Of a DNA stretch of 64,000 nucleotides, positions 24,567 to 33,599 are shown piece by piece (positions within the stretch are counted from its first letter, which is position 1; every line of letters begins with the position of its first letter). The position numbers and the translations under genes were made by a program. The DNA is from Marinicauda pacifica. GTDB lineage: Bacteria > Pseudomonadota > Alphaproteobacteria > Caulobacterales > Maricaulaceae. A model generated the notes under the pieces. The model saw only the letters and a list, made by a program, of their open reading frames with translations. It did not search any database and was not told the DNA's origin. The stretch spans positions 593,023 to 657,022 of the forward strand of contig NZ_SRXV01000003.1 of assembly GCF_004793635.1 (NCBI RefSeq). Reading direction: 5' to 3'.

Positions 24567-25552
24567 GCCGTTCAGCCAAACCGCGCAGACCCCGCCGCGC
24601 CGCAGCCGAGACCGTGCACTTCGAGGACGGAGAGCAGGTGCGCGCTGTCGCCGGGCCCGGACACGAGAACTTCGCCATTATCGAGCGCGAGATCGGCATC
24701 CGCCTGGAGGCGCCAGGCGGCGGCCAGATCGTGATCACCGGCGACGATGCGCGTGCGCGCACGGAAGCCAAACGCGTGCTCAACGCGCTCTATGCCCGCG
24801 CCGGCGACGGTCTCCAGATCGACCCGGCCGAAGTGCGTGCCGCCACGCTGATGGGCGACGATGCGCCGGACAGCGAGATTGATGCCGTCATCCGCGTGCC
24901 GCGCGGAACCAGTTTTGCCGGCCGCACGGACGGGCAACGCGACTATATCCGCATGCTCAAGAACGAGCGGGACTACGATATGGTCTTCGGTGTCGGGCCT
25001 GCAGGCACCGGCAAGACCCTGCTCGCCGTGGCTTACGGCGCAGCCCAGCTGGCACTCGGCGAGATCGAGCGGCTGGTCATTACACGGCCTGCGGTCGAGG
25101 CTGGCGAGCGTCTCGGCTTCCTGCCCGGCGATCTGAGCGAAAAGATCGATCCCTACCTGTTGCCGATCTGGGATTCGCTGCGCGACGCGCTTGGCCAGAA
25201 ACTCTCCGACAAGATGCGCGAGGAAGGCCGGGTCGAGGTCGCCCCGCTCGCCTTCATGCGCGGCCGGACGCTGAACCGCGCCTTCGTCATCTGCGACGAG
25301 GCGCAGAACGCGACCGTGGCCCAGATGCGCATGGTGCTGACCCGGATGGGCGAGGGCTCGCGCATGGCGATCACCGGGGATCCCTCCCAGACGGATTTGC
25401 ACCCCCGGGACCCGTCAGGCCTGGCCCATGCGCTGAACATTCTCGAGGGCGTGCAGGGCATTGCGATCCATCGCTTCACACGCAAGGATGTGGTCCGGCA
25501 CGATCTGGTGGCCCGGATTGTCGATGCCTATGAACGCGCGGATATGAAGTGA
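24563..25552 (+). CDS. phoH: PhoH family ATPase
   Basis: Cytosolic P-loop ATPase of 329 residues. A KH-like N-terminal part is followed by Walker A GPAGTGKT near residue 148, [20 protein letters not shown], and Walker [10 protein letters not shown] near residue 240, then GDPSQTDL. PhoH proteins lie next to ybeY across bacteria and are linked to RNA metabolism, but the exact role is not established. GTG start overlaps the miaB stop, and the stop overlaps the ybeY start by one base (TGATG). Confidence 0.92.
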
Positions 25553-26019
25553 TGAGTGAGCCGCTGTGTGAGTTCGTGACCGATTACGACGCCTGGACCG
25601 AGATCGACGACCTCGAGGCGGTCTGCGAACGCGCCATACAGATCGCAGCTTCACGCATGACGGAGCGGCGGCCGGGCACGGCGGTTATCCTGTTTACCGG
25701 CGACGAGACAGTCGAGGTCCTGAACGGTCAGTACCGCGCCAGGCCGCGACCCACCAACGTGCTGTCCTTTCCCGCGCCCGAGCGCGAGGGATATCCTGGT
25801 GATATCGCGCTGGCCTACCAGACCTGTGTTGCCGAAGCGGGCGCGGCCGGTATTGCGTTACGCGATCGTGCCGCCCATCTTGCCCTTCATGGTTTCCTTC
25901 ATCTCAATGGGTATACCCATGATGAAGACGCCGCCGCAGAAGCCATGGAAGCGCTGGAGACAGCGGTCCTGGCCGAACTCGGCATTGCCGATCCCTATTT
26001 GATACCAGAACGACAATGA
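25552..26019 (+). CDS. ybeY: Endoribonuclease YbeY
   Basis: Zinc-dependent endoribonuclease in 16S rRNA 3' maturation and ribosome quality control; 155 residues. The metal site HGFLHLNGYTH lies near residue 108 and the preceding RPTNVLSFP motif near residue 66, both diagnostic. The ATG at 25552 overlaps the phoH stop by one base; an in-frame GTG at 25549 is the alternative. The stop overlaps the corC start (ATGA). Confidence 0.94.
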   Translation: MSEPLCEFVTDYDAWTEIDDLEAVCERAIQIAASRMTERRPGTAVILFTGDETVEVLNGQYRARPRPTNVLSFPAPEREGYPGDIALAYQTCVAEAGAAGIALRDRAAHLALHGFLHLNGYTHDEDAAAEAMEALETAVLAELGIADPYLIPERQ

Positions 26020-26894
26020 GTGACGACGACCCACAATCTCGAAGTTTGTTCGCCCGTTTCCGCGGTGCGCTTGGCGGCCGCAACGGATCGGGCGAAACAC
26101 CCCTGCCAGCAGACCCTGCTCCGGTGACGGAGAGCGCCCTGCTGGCCAATGCGCAGGCTTTCGACCGGCTGCGTGTCAGCGATGTGATGGTGCCGCGGGC
26201 CGATATTACCGCGGTTGACGTCGAAACGCCGCTGCACGAGCTGGCCGTCATCTTCTCCAATGCCGCGCATTCCCGCCTTCCGATCTATCGCGATACGCTC
26301 GATGATCCGATCGGGGTGGCTCACATCAAGGATGTGATCACGCATCTGACGGGCGACGAGCACGGAAATCGGTCCACCAACTGGGCCGAGCTTCAGATTC
26401 TGCCGCAGATTCGCCGCCCCCTGCTCTACGCTCCGCCCTCCATGCGCGCGACCGATCTGCTGCTGCGCATGCAGAGCCGGCGGATGCACATGGCGCTGGT
26501 GGTCGACGAGTTTGGCGGCACGGACGGTCTTGTGACCCTCGAGGACCTGCTTGAGCCCATTGTCGGCGATATCGAGGACGAACACGACGAGACGCTGACT
26601 CCGGCGATCAAGGCCAAGGGCCCGGATGTCTGGGAGGCCGACGCTCGCGCTGCCATCGAAGATTTCGAAGAAGTGGTGGGGCGCGATGTCGCTAGCGAGG
26701 AGGAGGAGCAGGATGTCGATACGCTCGGCGGTCTCGTCTTCATGCTGGCCGGCAGAATTCCCGAGCGCGGTGAGGTGATCCGTCACCCGTCAGGTTTCGA
26801 GTTCGAGATTCTCGATTCCGATCCGCGCCGCATCAAGCGCCTTCGTGTCCGCCCCTACCAGGTCGAGACTGAAGCCGACCTCGTCGGCAAATAG
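26016..26894 (+). CDS. corC: CBS-domain protein, CorC/HlyC family
   Basis: 292-residue cytosolic protein with two CBS modules (VSDVMVPRADITAVDVE near residue 50; HMALVVDEFGGTDGLVTLED near residue 158) and a C-terminal CorC_HlyC domain (VDTLGGLVFMLAGRIPERGE). It lacks the membrane DUF21 part of larger relatives, matching E. coli CorC in length. Proposed family role is in magnesium/cobalt efflux, but this is uncertain for the short form. It lies between ybeY and lnt, as in many proteobacteria. Confidence 0.9.
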   Translation: MSDDDPQSRSLFARFRGALGGRNGSGETPLPADPAPVTESALLANAQAFDRLRVSDVMVPRADITAVDVETPLHELAVIFSNAAHSRLPIYRDTLDDPIGVAHIKDVITHLTGDEHGNRSTNWAELQILPQIRRPLLYAPPSMRATDLLLRMQSRRMHMALVVDEFGGTDGLVTLEDLLEPIVGDIEDEHDETLTPAIKAKGPDVWEADARAAIEDFEEVVGRDVASEEEEQDVDTLGGLVFMLAGRIPERGEVIRHPSGFEFEILDSDPRRIKRLRVRPYQVETEADLVGK

Positions 26895-26896
26895 GC

Positions 26897-28480
26897 GTGG
26901 TGTCCCCGGCCCAGGCGTGGCGGAGAGGGCGCGCCCGGCTGCGAACCCTGGATTGCCGCGCGTCAGGGGCCCTCCTCTTCCTGGCCGGCGCGGTCTCCTC
27001 CCTCGCATTCGCGCCCTTCCATATCCAGCCCGTGTATCTGGCCGGCCTGTGCCTGCTCATTTTCATGCTGGACGATGCGCGCACCAAAGCGCGTCCGGTC
27101 CGGTCGGGCCTGTATCGGGGCTGGATGTTCGCGGCGGGCCTGTTTCTCGCCAGCGTGTACTGGGTCGCCAACGCCTTTATCGAGCGCGGCGAACCCTACG
27201 CCTATTTCTTCTGGGTACCGCTTATCCTCATGCCGGCCGGGCTCGCCTTGTTCTGGGCCCTCGCCAGCGCAGCCTATGTGCGCCTATCGCGGCGGGGCCC
27301 TGTGCGGGTGGTTCTGTTCGCGGCTCTGCTGACACTCGCTGAATATCTGCGCGCGCACATCCTCTCCGGCTTTCCCTGGAATATTCCCGGCCAGGTCTGG
27401 ATTGCTGGCGAGCCGATCAGCCAGACGGCAAGCGTGATCGGGATCAACGGGCTTTCGGCACTGACGCTTCTGACCCTTTCAAGTCCGGCCGCTCTGAGCG
27501 GGAGCGGCCGGACGCCGGTCCGCTTCCTCGTGCCTGCCGCTGCCGTGATTGCGCTCGCGGGCCTGTTCGCGTTCGGCGCAATCCGGCTGTCGGCAACCGA
27601 CATCGAGGAAACCGGGGCCGAGCTCAGGATCGTGAAGCTTGGTCTCGCTCAGTCGGAACGCGACTACGAGGCCCGAGCGGCGATCCTGGATGAGTATCTC
27701 GCCCTGTCCGCGTCACCGGGACTGGAACACATGTCTGCGGTCGTCTGGCCGGAGGGTGCTGTTCCGGGCCTGATCCTGCGTGAGCCGGAGCTGGTATCGC
27801 GCATTGGCGAGACGCTCGGACCGGTTCCCCTGATACTGGGCACCGCCCGGGTAGAGACCGGGGCGCGTCCCTATCTCTACTATAACTCGCTCGCCGTTCT
27901 CGACTGGGTATCGGGTGAGCCGCGCCTCAGCGCCGTTTATGACAAGGCACGCCTTGTTCCTTTCGGCGAAGGCAATCCGATCCGGAATCTAACAGAAATT
28001 TTAGGTTTTACTTCGCTGTCTACAAACTCGCCTTTTTATACCCCGGGCGAGGGAGCCAGCGTGTTGGAAGTTAACGGTCTACCACCTTTCTTGCCACTCA
28101 TTTGTTATGAGGTGATTTTCCCCGGGTTCATCCGCGGTGCACAATCAGAAGCCGCATGGTTGCTGAATATTTCGAATGATTCCTGGTACGGCCAAGCCTC
28201 CGGTCCATATCAGCATTTCAATATTGCCCGGTACCGCTCAATCGAGACTGGCCTTCCCATGGTCCGGTCAGCCTCAGCGGGAGTCTCCGGACTGGTTGAT
28301 CCTCTCGGGCGAGGAACACAACTTACAGGACTTCAATCCAGCCAAGCGCTAGATATCCGGTTGCTTGCAGCGATAGCCAAACCGTTCTACGCGACCCATG
28401 GTGATTCACCTTGGGTTATCGCATTTATCGTAATGCTGCTTTTGATTCATGCGCCGCGGATTTACGCGCGACTTGGGTAA
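26897..28480 (+). CDS. lnt: Apolipoprotein N-acyltransferase
   Basis: Inner-membrane enzyme that adds the third acyl chain to lipoproteins; 527 residues. N-terminal half with at least six transmembrane segments, then a nitrilase-like periplasmic domain with the catalytic Glu in VVWPEGAVPG near residue 280, Lys in VYDKARLVPFGE near residue 350, and Cys in PLICYEVIFPG near residue 405; a last helix closes the protein. GTG start two bases after the corC stop. From about 27985 to the end the sequence falls to near 50% GC with codons such as TTA and CTA, unlike the first two thirds; the catalytic residues remain intact. Confidence 0.93.
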   Translation: MVSPAQAWRRGRARLRTLDCRASGALLFLAGAVSSLAFAPFHIQPVYLAGLCLLIFMLDDARTKARPVRSGLYRGWMFAAGLFLASVYWVANAFIERGEPYAYFFWVPLILMPAGLALFWALASAAYVRLSRRGPVRVVLFAALLTLAEYLRAHILSGFPWNIPGQVWIAGEPISQTASVIGINGLSALTLLTLSSPAALSGSGRTPVRFLVPAAAVIALAGLFAFGAIRLSATDIEETGAELRIVKLGLAQSERDYEARAAILDEYLALSASPGLEHMSAVVWPEGAVPGLILREPELVSRIGETLGPVPLILGTARVETGARPYLYYNSLAVLDWVSGEPRLSAVYDKARLVPFGEGNPIRNLTEILGFTSLSTNSPFYTPGEGASVLEVNGLPPFLPLICYEVIFPGFIRGAQSEAAWLLNISNDSWYGQASGPYQHFNIARYRSIETGLPMVRSASAGVSGLVDPLGRGTQLTGLQSSQALDIRLLAAIAKPFYATHGDSPWVIAFIVMLLLIHAPRIYARLG

Positions 28481-28577
28481 CCTTGGCGCAAGGCGGTATC
28501 AACCGAGGCGCGTTTCAGGCGCCGAGACTTGTAGAGTTTGAGTCTTCGTCCAGATTGGTCACAAGGAATAGCCGATC

Positions 28578-29015
28578 ATGAGCACCAATCCCCGCGGCCC
28601 GAATGCTGTCGACCGTCATGTCGGATCGCGCGTGCGCCTGCGCCGCCAGCTCTTGAACATGAGTCAGGAGAAACTGGGCGAGGAGCTGGGTGTCACATTC
28701 CAGCAGGTGCAGAAATACGAGCGCGGGGCCAATCGCATCGGCGCGGGGCGTCTGTGGAATCTGGCCCGCGTGCTCGATGTTCCTGTCTCCTTCTTTTTCG
28801 AGGGCGCCAGCGAGAATGCCGGCCAGTCGGGATTTGCCGAAGGCGACCAGACGCCGATTATCGACGATTTCATCCAGTCTGCAGACGGCGTTCAGTTGGC
28901 TCAGGCCTTCGCTCGTATCCGCGATTCCAAGGTGCGCAGGCGGATTCTCGAGCTTGTCAGAACCCTCGCGGCTGAAGAAGCCGAGGCCGGCGCGGACGAG
29001 AACGAAGAGGTTTAA
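28578..29015 (+). CDS. XRE-type helix-turn-helix regulator upstream of metK
   Basis: 145-residue regulator. The HTH lies at residues 16-70: [20 protein letters not shown], then [20 protein letters not shown]. The C-terminal half contains [20 protein letters not shown] and an acidic tail. The same kind of XRE gene precedes metK in many alphaproteobacteria. Whether it controls metK is inference, but a perfect inverted repeat at 29063-29084 lies between the two genes. Confidence 0.88.
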   Translation: MSTNPRGPNAVDRHVGSRVRLRRQLLNMSQEKLGEELGVTFQQVQKYERGANRIGAGRLWNLARVLDVPVSFFFEGASENAGQSGFAEGDQTPIIDDFIQSADGVQLAQAFARIRDSKVRRRILELVRTLAAEEAEAGADENEEV

Positions 29016-29062
29016 TCGCGTTCCGCCCTTGCTTTCGGGGTCACGAAAGGCTTTAAAACGGC

Positions 29063-29084
29063 CATATAAAGCAATCTTTATATG
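29063..29084. promoter_or_regulatory. Perfect 9-4-9 inverted repeat upstream of metK, probable operator
   Basis: CATATAAAG-CAAT-CTTTATATG, directly abutting the metK ribosome binding site (GGGAG, 29084-29088). It is AT-rich within GC-rich DNA and symmetric, as expected for a dimeric repressor site. Candidate binders are the adjacent XRE protein or a methionine-cycle repressor encoded elsewhere; the sequence does not decide. Confidence 0.7.
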
Positions 29085-29097
29085 GGAGCCCGAAATC

Positions 29098-30270
29098 GTG
29101 GCGCGATCCAGCTATCTCTTCACCAGTGAATCTGTCTCAGAAGGACACCCGGACAAGGTATGCGACCGTGTCTCCGACACGATCGTCGATCTTTTGCTGT
29201 CCAAGGACCCGGTTGCGCGCGTGGCGTGCGAAACTCTGACGACGACCAATCAGATCGTGCTGGCCGGCGAGATTCGCTGCGCGGGCGACATTGATGACGG
29301 CGAAATCGAAGCGGCAGCCCGTCAGGCCGTCAAGGATATCGGGTACGAGCAGGATGGCTTCCACTGGAAGCATGCCCGCTTCATGAACCTGCTTCACGAA
29401 CAGTCCGCCGACATTGCCCAGGGCGTGGACGAAGGCTCGGGCAGCTTTGAAGAAGAAGGTGCGGGCGACCAAGGCATCATGTTCGGCTTCGCGACCGACG
29501 AGACGCCGGAATTGATGCCGGCGCCGATCGTCTATTCGCACCAGATTCTCAAGGAAATGGCGCGCCTGCGCAAAACCGGCGAGCGCCCGGAGTTCGAACC
29601 GGATGCCAAATCGCAGGTCACGCTGAAGTACGAGAACGGCAAACCGGTTGCCGTGACGTCCGTGGTCGTCTCCACCCAACACCGCGACGGCGTGTCGCTC
29701 GATGATATCCGCGAGTTGGTCCGTCCGGTCGTTCAGCAGGTCCTGCCGGATGGCTGGTTTCCGCCGGAAGATGAGTTCTACGTGAATCCGACCGGCAAGT
29801 TCGTGATTGGCGGTCCTGATGGCGACGCCGGCCTGACCGGACGCAAGATCATCGTGGACACCTATGGCGGTGCGGCACCGCACGGCGGCGGGGCCTTCTC
29901 CGGGAAAGACCCGACGAAGGTCGACCGGTCGGCGGCCTATGTCTCGCGTTACCTTGCCAAGAATGTCGTGGCTGCGGGCCTGGCCAGGAAATGCACGATC
30001 CAGCTGTCCTATGCGATCGGGGTGGCCAAACCGCTCTCGCTTTATGTCGATACCCACGGCACCGGCGATGTGGATGAGGAAAAGCTGGAGCTGCGCCTTC
30101 GCGAGCTCGTCAATCTGTCGCCGCGCGGAATCCGGACCCATCTCCAGCTGAATCGTCCGATCTACGCACGCACGGCTGCCTATGGTCATTTCGGGCGTGA
30201 ACCCGATGCAGACGGGGGCTTTTCCTGGGAAAAGACCGATCTCGTCGACGAGCTGAAGAAACTCGCCTGA
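29098..30270 (+). CDS. metK: S-adenosylmethionine synthetase
   Basis: Makes SAM from methionine and ATP; 390 residues, cytosolic tetramer. Begins [20 protein letters not shown] with the ATP-contacting His. Later motifs are [16 protein letters not shown] near residue 122, the flexible loop region, [20 protein letters not shown] near residue 240 and [19 protein letters not shown]. Start: GTG at 29098 with GGGAG nine bases upstream; longer frames reach back through the XRE gene and were rejected. SAM made here serves TrmB, MiaB and other enzymes encoded in this window. A parS-like site and a hairpin follow. Confidence 0.96.
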   Translation: MARSSYLFTSESVSEGHPDKVCDRVSDTIVDLLLSKDPVARVACETLTTTNQIVLAGEIRCAGDIDDGEIEAAARQAVKDIGYEQDGFHWKHARFMNLLHEQSADIAQGVDEGSGSFEEEGAGDQGIMFGFATDETPELMPAPIVYSHQILKEMARLRKTGERPEFEPDAKSQVTLKYENGKPVAVTSVVVSTQHRDGVSLDDIRELVRPVVQQVLPDGWFPPEDEFYVNPTGKFVIGGPDGDAGLTGRKIIVDTYGGAAPHGGGAFSGKDPTKVDRSAAYVSRYLAKNVVAAGLARKCTIQLSYAIGVAKPLSLYVDTHGTGDVDEEKLELRLRELVNLSPRGIRTHLQLNRPIYARTAAYGHFGREPDADGGFSWEKTDLVDELKKLA

Positions 30271-30278
30271 ACACAGCG

Positions 30279-30294
30279 TGTTTCACGTGAAACC
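30279..30294. promoter_or_regulatory. parS-like ParB-binding site
   Basis: TGTTTCACGTGAAACC, 15 of 16 bases of the widely conserved parS palindrome TGTTTCACGTGAAACA. It lies in the metK-trmB gap, eight bases after the metK stop. Chromosomal parS sites cluster near oriC, fitting the near-origin gene content. I found no second exact TTCACGTGAA in the window. Confidence 0.85.
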
Positions 30295-30296
30295 GG

Positions 30297-30320
30297 CGGG
30301 CCGACATGCTTCGGCCCGTT
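30297..30320 (+). terminator. Hairpin after metK
   Basis: CGGGCCGA pairs with TCGGCCCG around CATGCT, followed by GTTGTGTGT. The T content is modest, so termination may be partial; it directly follows the parS-like site. Confidence 0.55.
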
Positions 30321-30372
30321 GTGTGTAACTGTGCGCTTTGAAGACGCCCGCAACCTGCCTATACCGCGCGCC

Positions 30373-31062
30373 ATGACCGATACCTCCCCTCCCGTGAAGC
30401 GGCGCCTGTTCGGACGCGCGCAGGGCCACAAGCTGGGGCCGCGCCAGCAGGCGCTGGTGGACTCGCTCCTGCCAAAGCTCGACTGGCCGGACAGGCAAGT
30501 GCCTGTCCCGTCCGAGCTCCTGCCTGGCCACGACCGCCATATTCTCGAAATCGGATTCGGTGCGGCCGAGCATCTCATCGGTCAGGCCCGGCATGATCGC
30601 GAGGCTGGTTTCATCGGGATCGAACCGTTCCTGAACGGGGTCGCAAAGGCGCTGAGCGGCATCGAGGATGAGGGGCTGACCAATGTTCGCGTCAAGCGCG
30701 GCGACGCGCGCGACGAACTCGAACGCATGCCCGATGCGGTGTTCGACCGGGTCTTCCTGCTTTTCCCCGATCCCTGGCCGAAGGCGCGTCATCACAAGCG
30801 CCGTTTCGTGCAGACCGGCACGGCGGGGCATCTGGCACGGGTTCTGAAGCCGGGCGGGCGGCTTCGCGTGGCGACCGATGTGACGATCTATGCCGATCAT
30901 GCCCTGCCCATCCTGCTCGCCACGCCCGGGCTGGAATGGACCGCGCGTTCAGCCGATGACTGGCGCAAGGCCCCGGTCGATCACATGACGACCCGCTACG
31001 AGCGGAAGAATCTGGGAGACTGCGCTCCGGTCTTCATGGATTTCGTGAAGCGCCATGCGTGA
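30373..31062 (+). CDS. trmB: tRNA (guanine-N7-)-methyltransferase
   Basis: SAM-dependent enzyme forming m7G46 in tRNA; 229 residues from ATG 30373. SAM-binding motif LEIGFGAAEHL near residue 57, IGIEPFLNGVAKAL, and the family signature FPDPWPKARHHKRRFVQ near residue 135. The frame is open from 30319 but the earlier segment is not family-like. It follows metK, source of its methyl donor, across the parS-like site and hairpin. Confidence 0.94.
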   Translation: MTDTSPPVKRRLFGRAQGHKLGPRQQALVDSLLPKLDWPDRQVPVPSELLPGHDRHILEIGFGAAEHLIGQARHDREAGFIGIEPFLNGVAKALSGIEDEGLTNVRVKRGDARDELERMPDAVFDRVFLLFPDPWPKARHHKRRFVQTGTAGHLARVLKPGGRLRVATDVTIYADHALPILLATPGLEWTARSADDWRKAPVDHMTTRYERKNLGDCAPVFMDFVKRHA

Positions 31063-31165
31063 TGTCCCGGCGAGCTTTGCCGCCACGCAGCATCGCCATT
31101 GCCTAAACGGGTTCGGGGGAGTATAAGCCCTCTCGCAAGGTTCGTAACGCCGGATGGCGTTTCGG

Positions 31166-31193
31166 GCGGCTCCTGAACGGGGGCCGCTTTTTT
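31166..31193 (+). terminator. Intrinsic terminator upstream of rimP
   Basis: GCGGCTCC pairs with GGGGCCGC (one G-T pair) around a six-base loop, followed by six T. It can end the trmB transcript or attenuate a rimP-nusA transcript begun upstream; its distance from trmB (about 100 bases) leaves room for either. Confidence 0.8.
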
Positions 31194-31239
31194 GTTGCCC
31201 CGATCGGGGCAATCCGGTCTCAGCATTCGAAGTGTTGGC

Positions 31240-31800
31240 GTGAAGACAAAAACTTCTCAGGACGAAACCCTTCTGGCCCTGGCCGAGCCCATCGCCCAGG
31301 AGCTGGGCATGGAAATCGTGCGCGTGCGCGTCCAGGGCGGAAAGCGTCAGATCGCTCAGATCATGGCCGAGCGCCATGATGGCCAGATGAATGTGGAAGA
31401 CTGCGCCCGGCTGTCGCGCGCAATGAATGCGGTTCTCGAAGACGTCGACCCGATCAAGAGCGAGTACGTCCTTGAAGTCTCCTCGCCCGGCATCGACCGG
31501 CCGCTGACAACGCTGGCGCACTTCGCGCGCTGGGAAGGCTTTCACGCCAAGATCGAACTTGACCGGCTCGTAGAGGGGCGCAAGCGCTTCCGCGGCGAGC
31601 TGGCCGGCATCGAAGAGGATGCTGTCCTCATCAACATCGAGAACGAAGACGAGACCGCCGTCCTGCCGTTCGCCTGGATTGCCGACGCCAAGCTCATCCT
31701 GACCGACGCCTTGATGGATGCGAGCTTGAAGGCGAGTTCTTCGAGCGCAGCCGAGGCGGCGCAATCCGAGACTATTCCCGACACTGACGACGAACAGTAA
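31240..31800 (+). CDS. rimP: Ribosome maturation factor RimP
   Basis: Needed for 30S subunit maturation; 186 residues. Contains LALAEPIAQELGMEIVRVRV near residue 10, VEDCARLSRAMNAVLEDVDP near residue 52 and the signature LEVSSPGIDRPL near residue 78. Start: GTG at 31240 (KTKTSQDET...); the frame is open from 31192, but that lies in the terminator tail. A Ser/Ala-rich tail ends the protein. It heads the rimP-nusA-ylxR-infB cluster. Confidence 0.93.
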   Translation: MKTKTSQDETLLALAEPIAQELGMEIVRVRVQGGKRQIAQIMAERHDGQMNVEDCARLSRAMNAVLEDVDPIKSEYVLEVSSPGIDRPLTTLAHFARWEGFHAKIELDRLVEGRKRFRGELAGIEEDAVLINIENEDETAVLPFAWIADAKLILTDALMDASLKASSSSAAEAAQSETIPDTDDEQ

Positions 31801-31823
31801 ACACGAAGACGAGGAAGCCCATC

Positions 31824-33599
31824 ATGGCCATCGGGGTCAGCGCAAACCGCCTGGAACTCCTGCAGATCGCAAAAGCGGTCGCATCGGAAAAGATGATCGA
31901 CGAATCCATCGTGCTCGGCGCGATCGAGGAGGCGATCCAGAAGGCTGCGCGCTCGCGCTACGGCGCCGAGCTCGATATCCGCTGCTCTATCGATCCCAAG
32001 ACCGGTGAGATGCGCCTGACGCGCGTCACGACGGTCGCCGACGAGGTCGAGAACGAAAACCAGCAGATTTCGCTGGAGGAGGGCCGCAAGCTCGACAAGA
32101 ACGCCGAGATCGGCACCGAATTCGCCGAAGAGCTTCCCCCGATCGAATTCGGCCGCGTCGCGTCCCAGACCGCGAAGCAGGTGATCACGCAGAAGGTTCG
32201 CGAGGCCGAGCGCCAGCGCCAGTACGAAGAGTACAAGGACCGCGTGGGCGAGATCGTCAACGGCATCGTCAAGCGAGTCGAATACGGAAACGTCATCGTC
32301 GATCTCGGCAAGGCCGAGGGCATCATCCGACGCAACGAATCGATTCCGCGCGAGAATCTGCAGAATGGCGACCGCGTACGCGCCTTCATCTATGATGTGT
32401 CCGAGCAGGTTCGCGGGCCGCAGATTTTCCTGTCACGCGCCCATCCCGACTTCATGGCGGCCCTGTTCGCCCAGGAGGTCCCGGAGGTCTACGAAGGCAT
32501 TATCGAAATCCCGCGCGTGGCCCGGGATCCGGGTAGCCGTGCGAAAATCGCCGTGATTTCCAATGACAGCTCGATCGATCCGGTCGGGGCCTGCGTCGGC
32601 ATGCGCGGATCGCGCGTTCAGGCGGTCGTGAACGAGCTTGCCGGCGAGAAGATCGACATCATTCCGTTCAATCCGGACCCGGCGACCTTCATCGTGAACG
32701 CGCTGCAGCCGGCGGAAGTCAGCAAGGTCGTGCTGGACGAAGACGACCAGCGCATCGAGGTTGTGGTTCCCGACGACCAGCTTTCGCTTGCCATCGGCCG
32801 ACGCGGGCAGAATGTGCGCCTGGCAAGCCAGCTGACCGGCTGGTCGATCGACATCCTGACCGAGGAAGAGGAGTCGGAGCGCCGGCAAAAAGAGTTTGCC
32901 ACGCGCACGCAGCTCTTCACGGAAGCTCTTGATGTCGACGAGGTCATTGCCCAACTGTTGGCCACAGAAGGTTTTGCCGATCTTGAAGACCTCGCCTTCG
33001 TCGATCTGGAAGAGATCGCGATGATCGAAGGTTTCGACGACGATACGGCGGCCGAAATCCAGACCCGGGCGCGTGAATTCCTGGAGCGGCAGTCCGCCGA
33101 GATGGACACCAAGCGCAAGGAGCTGGGCGTCGAGGATGCGGTTCTGGAAATCGAAGGCGTGACGCTGCCGATCGCGGTGCGCCTGGGTGAAAACGACGTC
33201 CAGAGCGTCGATGATCTGGCCGGCCTCGTGCCCGACGACTTGCGCGGCTGGTATGAGACGCGGGACGGAGAGCGGGTGCGCGAGCCCGGTTTCCTGGACG
33301 GCATGAATGTCGGCGGTGACGAAGCTGAAGCCATGATCATGCGGGCGCGGGTCGCGGCTGGCTGGATCGATCCGGCCGAGCTGGAACAGGCCGAGGACGA
33401 CGAGACGTCCGAGGATGGCGCGGACGAGACCGAAGCGGAGTCCGAGGACGCACCGGCGGCAGAGACGGACAGCGAACCGAGTGAGGCTGACATCGCCGAT
33501 CTCGACCTGTCCGATCTGGAAGCCGAGGCCGAGCGCCTGGGCGTCGATCTTGCAGATCTCCTCGCCGCCGATGACTCGGAGGACGAAGAGGAGAAGTGA
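31824..33599 (+). CDS. nusA: Transcription termination/antitermination factor NusA
   Basis: RNA polymerase-binding elongation factor; 591 residues. N-terminal domain (LLQIAKAVASEKMIDESIVL), S1 domain near residues 135-200 (GEIVNGIVKRVEYGNVIVDL), two KH domains (CVGMRGSRVQAVVNELAGEK; LAIGRRGQNVRLASQLTGWS), then acidic repeats. The tail after about residue 520 is very rich in Asp/Glu, longer than in E. coli but common in alphaproteobacteria. RBS GAGGAAG precedes the ATG. The stop overlaps the ylxR GTG. Confidence 0.95.
   Translation: MAIGVSANRLELLQIAKAVASEKMIDESIVLGAIEEAIQKAARSRYGAELDIRCSIDPKTGEMRLTRVTTVADEVENENQQISLEEGRKLDKNAEIGTEFAEELPPIEFGRVASQTAKQVITQKVREAERQRQYEEYKDRVGEIVNGIVKRVEYGNVIVDLGKAEGIIRRNESIPRENLQNGDRVRAFIYDVSEQVRGPQIFLSRAHPDFMAALFAQEVPEVYEGIIEIPRVARDPGSRAKIAVISNDSSIDPVGACVGMRGSRVQAVVNELAGEKIDIIPFNPDPATFIVNALQPAEVSKVVLDEDDQRIEVVVPDDQLSLAIGRRGQNVRLASQLTGWSIDILTEEEESERRQKEFATRTQLFTEALDVDEVIAQLLATEGFADLEDLAFVDLEEIAMIEGFDDDTAAEIQTRAREFLERQSAEMDTKRKELGVEDAVLEIEGVTLPIAVRLGENDVQSVDDLAGLVPDDLRGWYETRDGERVREPGFLDGMNVGGDEAEAMIMRARVAAGWIDPAELEQAEDDETSEDGADETEAESEDAPAAETDSEPSEADIADLDLSDLEAEAERLGVDLADLLAADDSEDEEEK

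Noticed and set aside
29016..29097. SAM-type riboswitch upstream of metK
   Set aside because: The 82-base gap has only the inverted repeat and no recognisable SAM-II or other aptamer fold.
31085..31140. tRNA-like fold ahead of rimP, as metY precedes rimP in E. coli
   Set aside because: No cloverleaf or TTCGA-type T-loop could be drawn; the nearby hairpin is a terminator.
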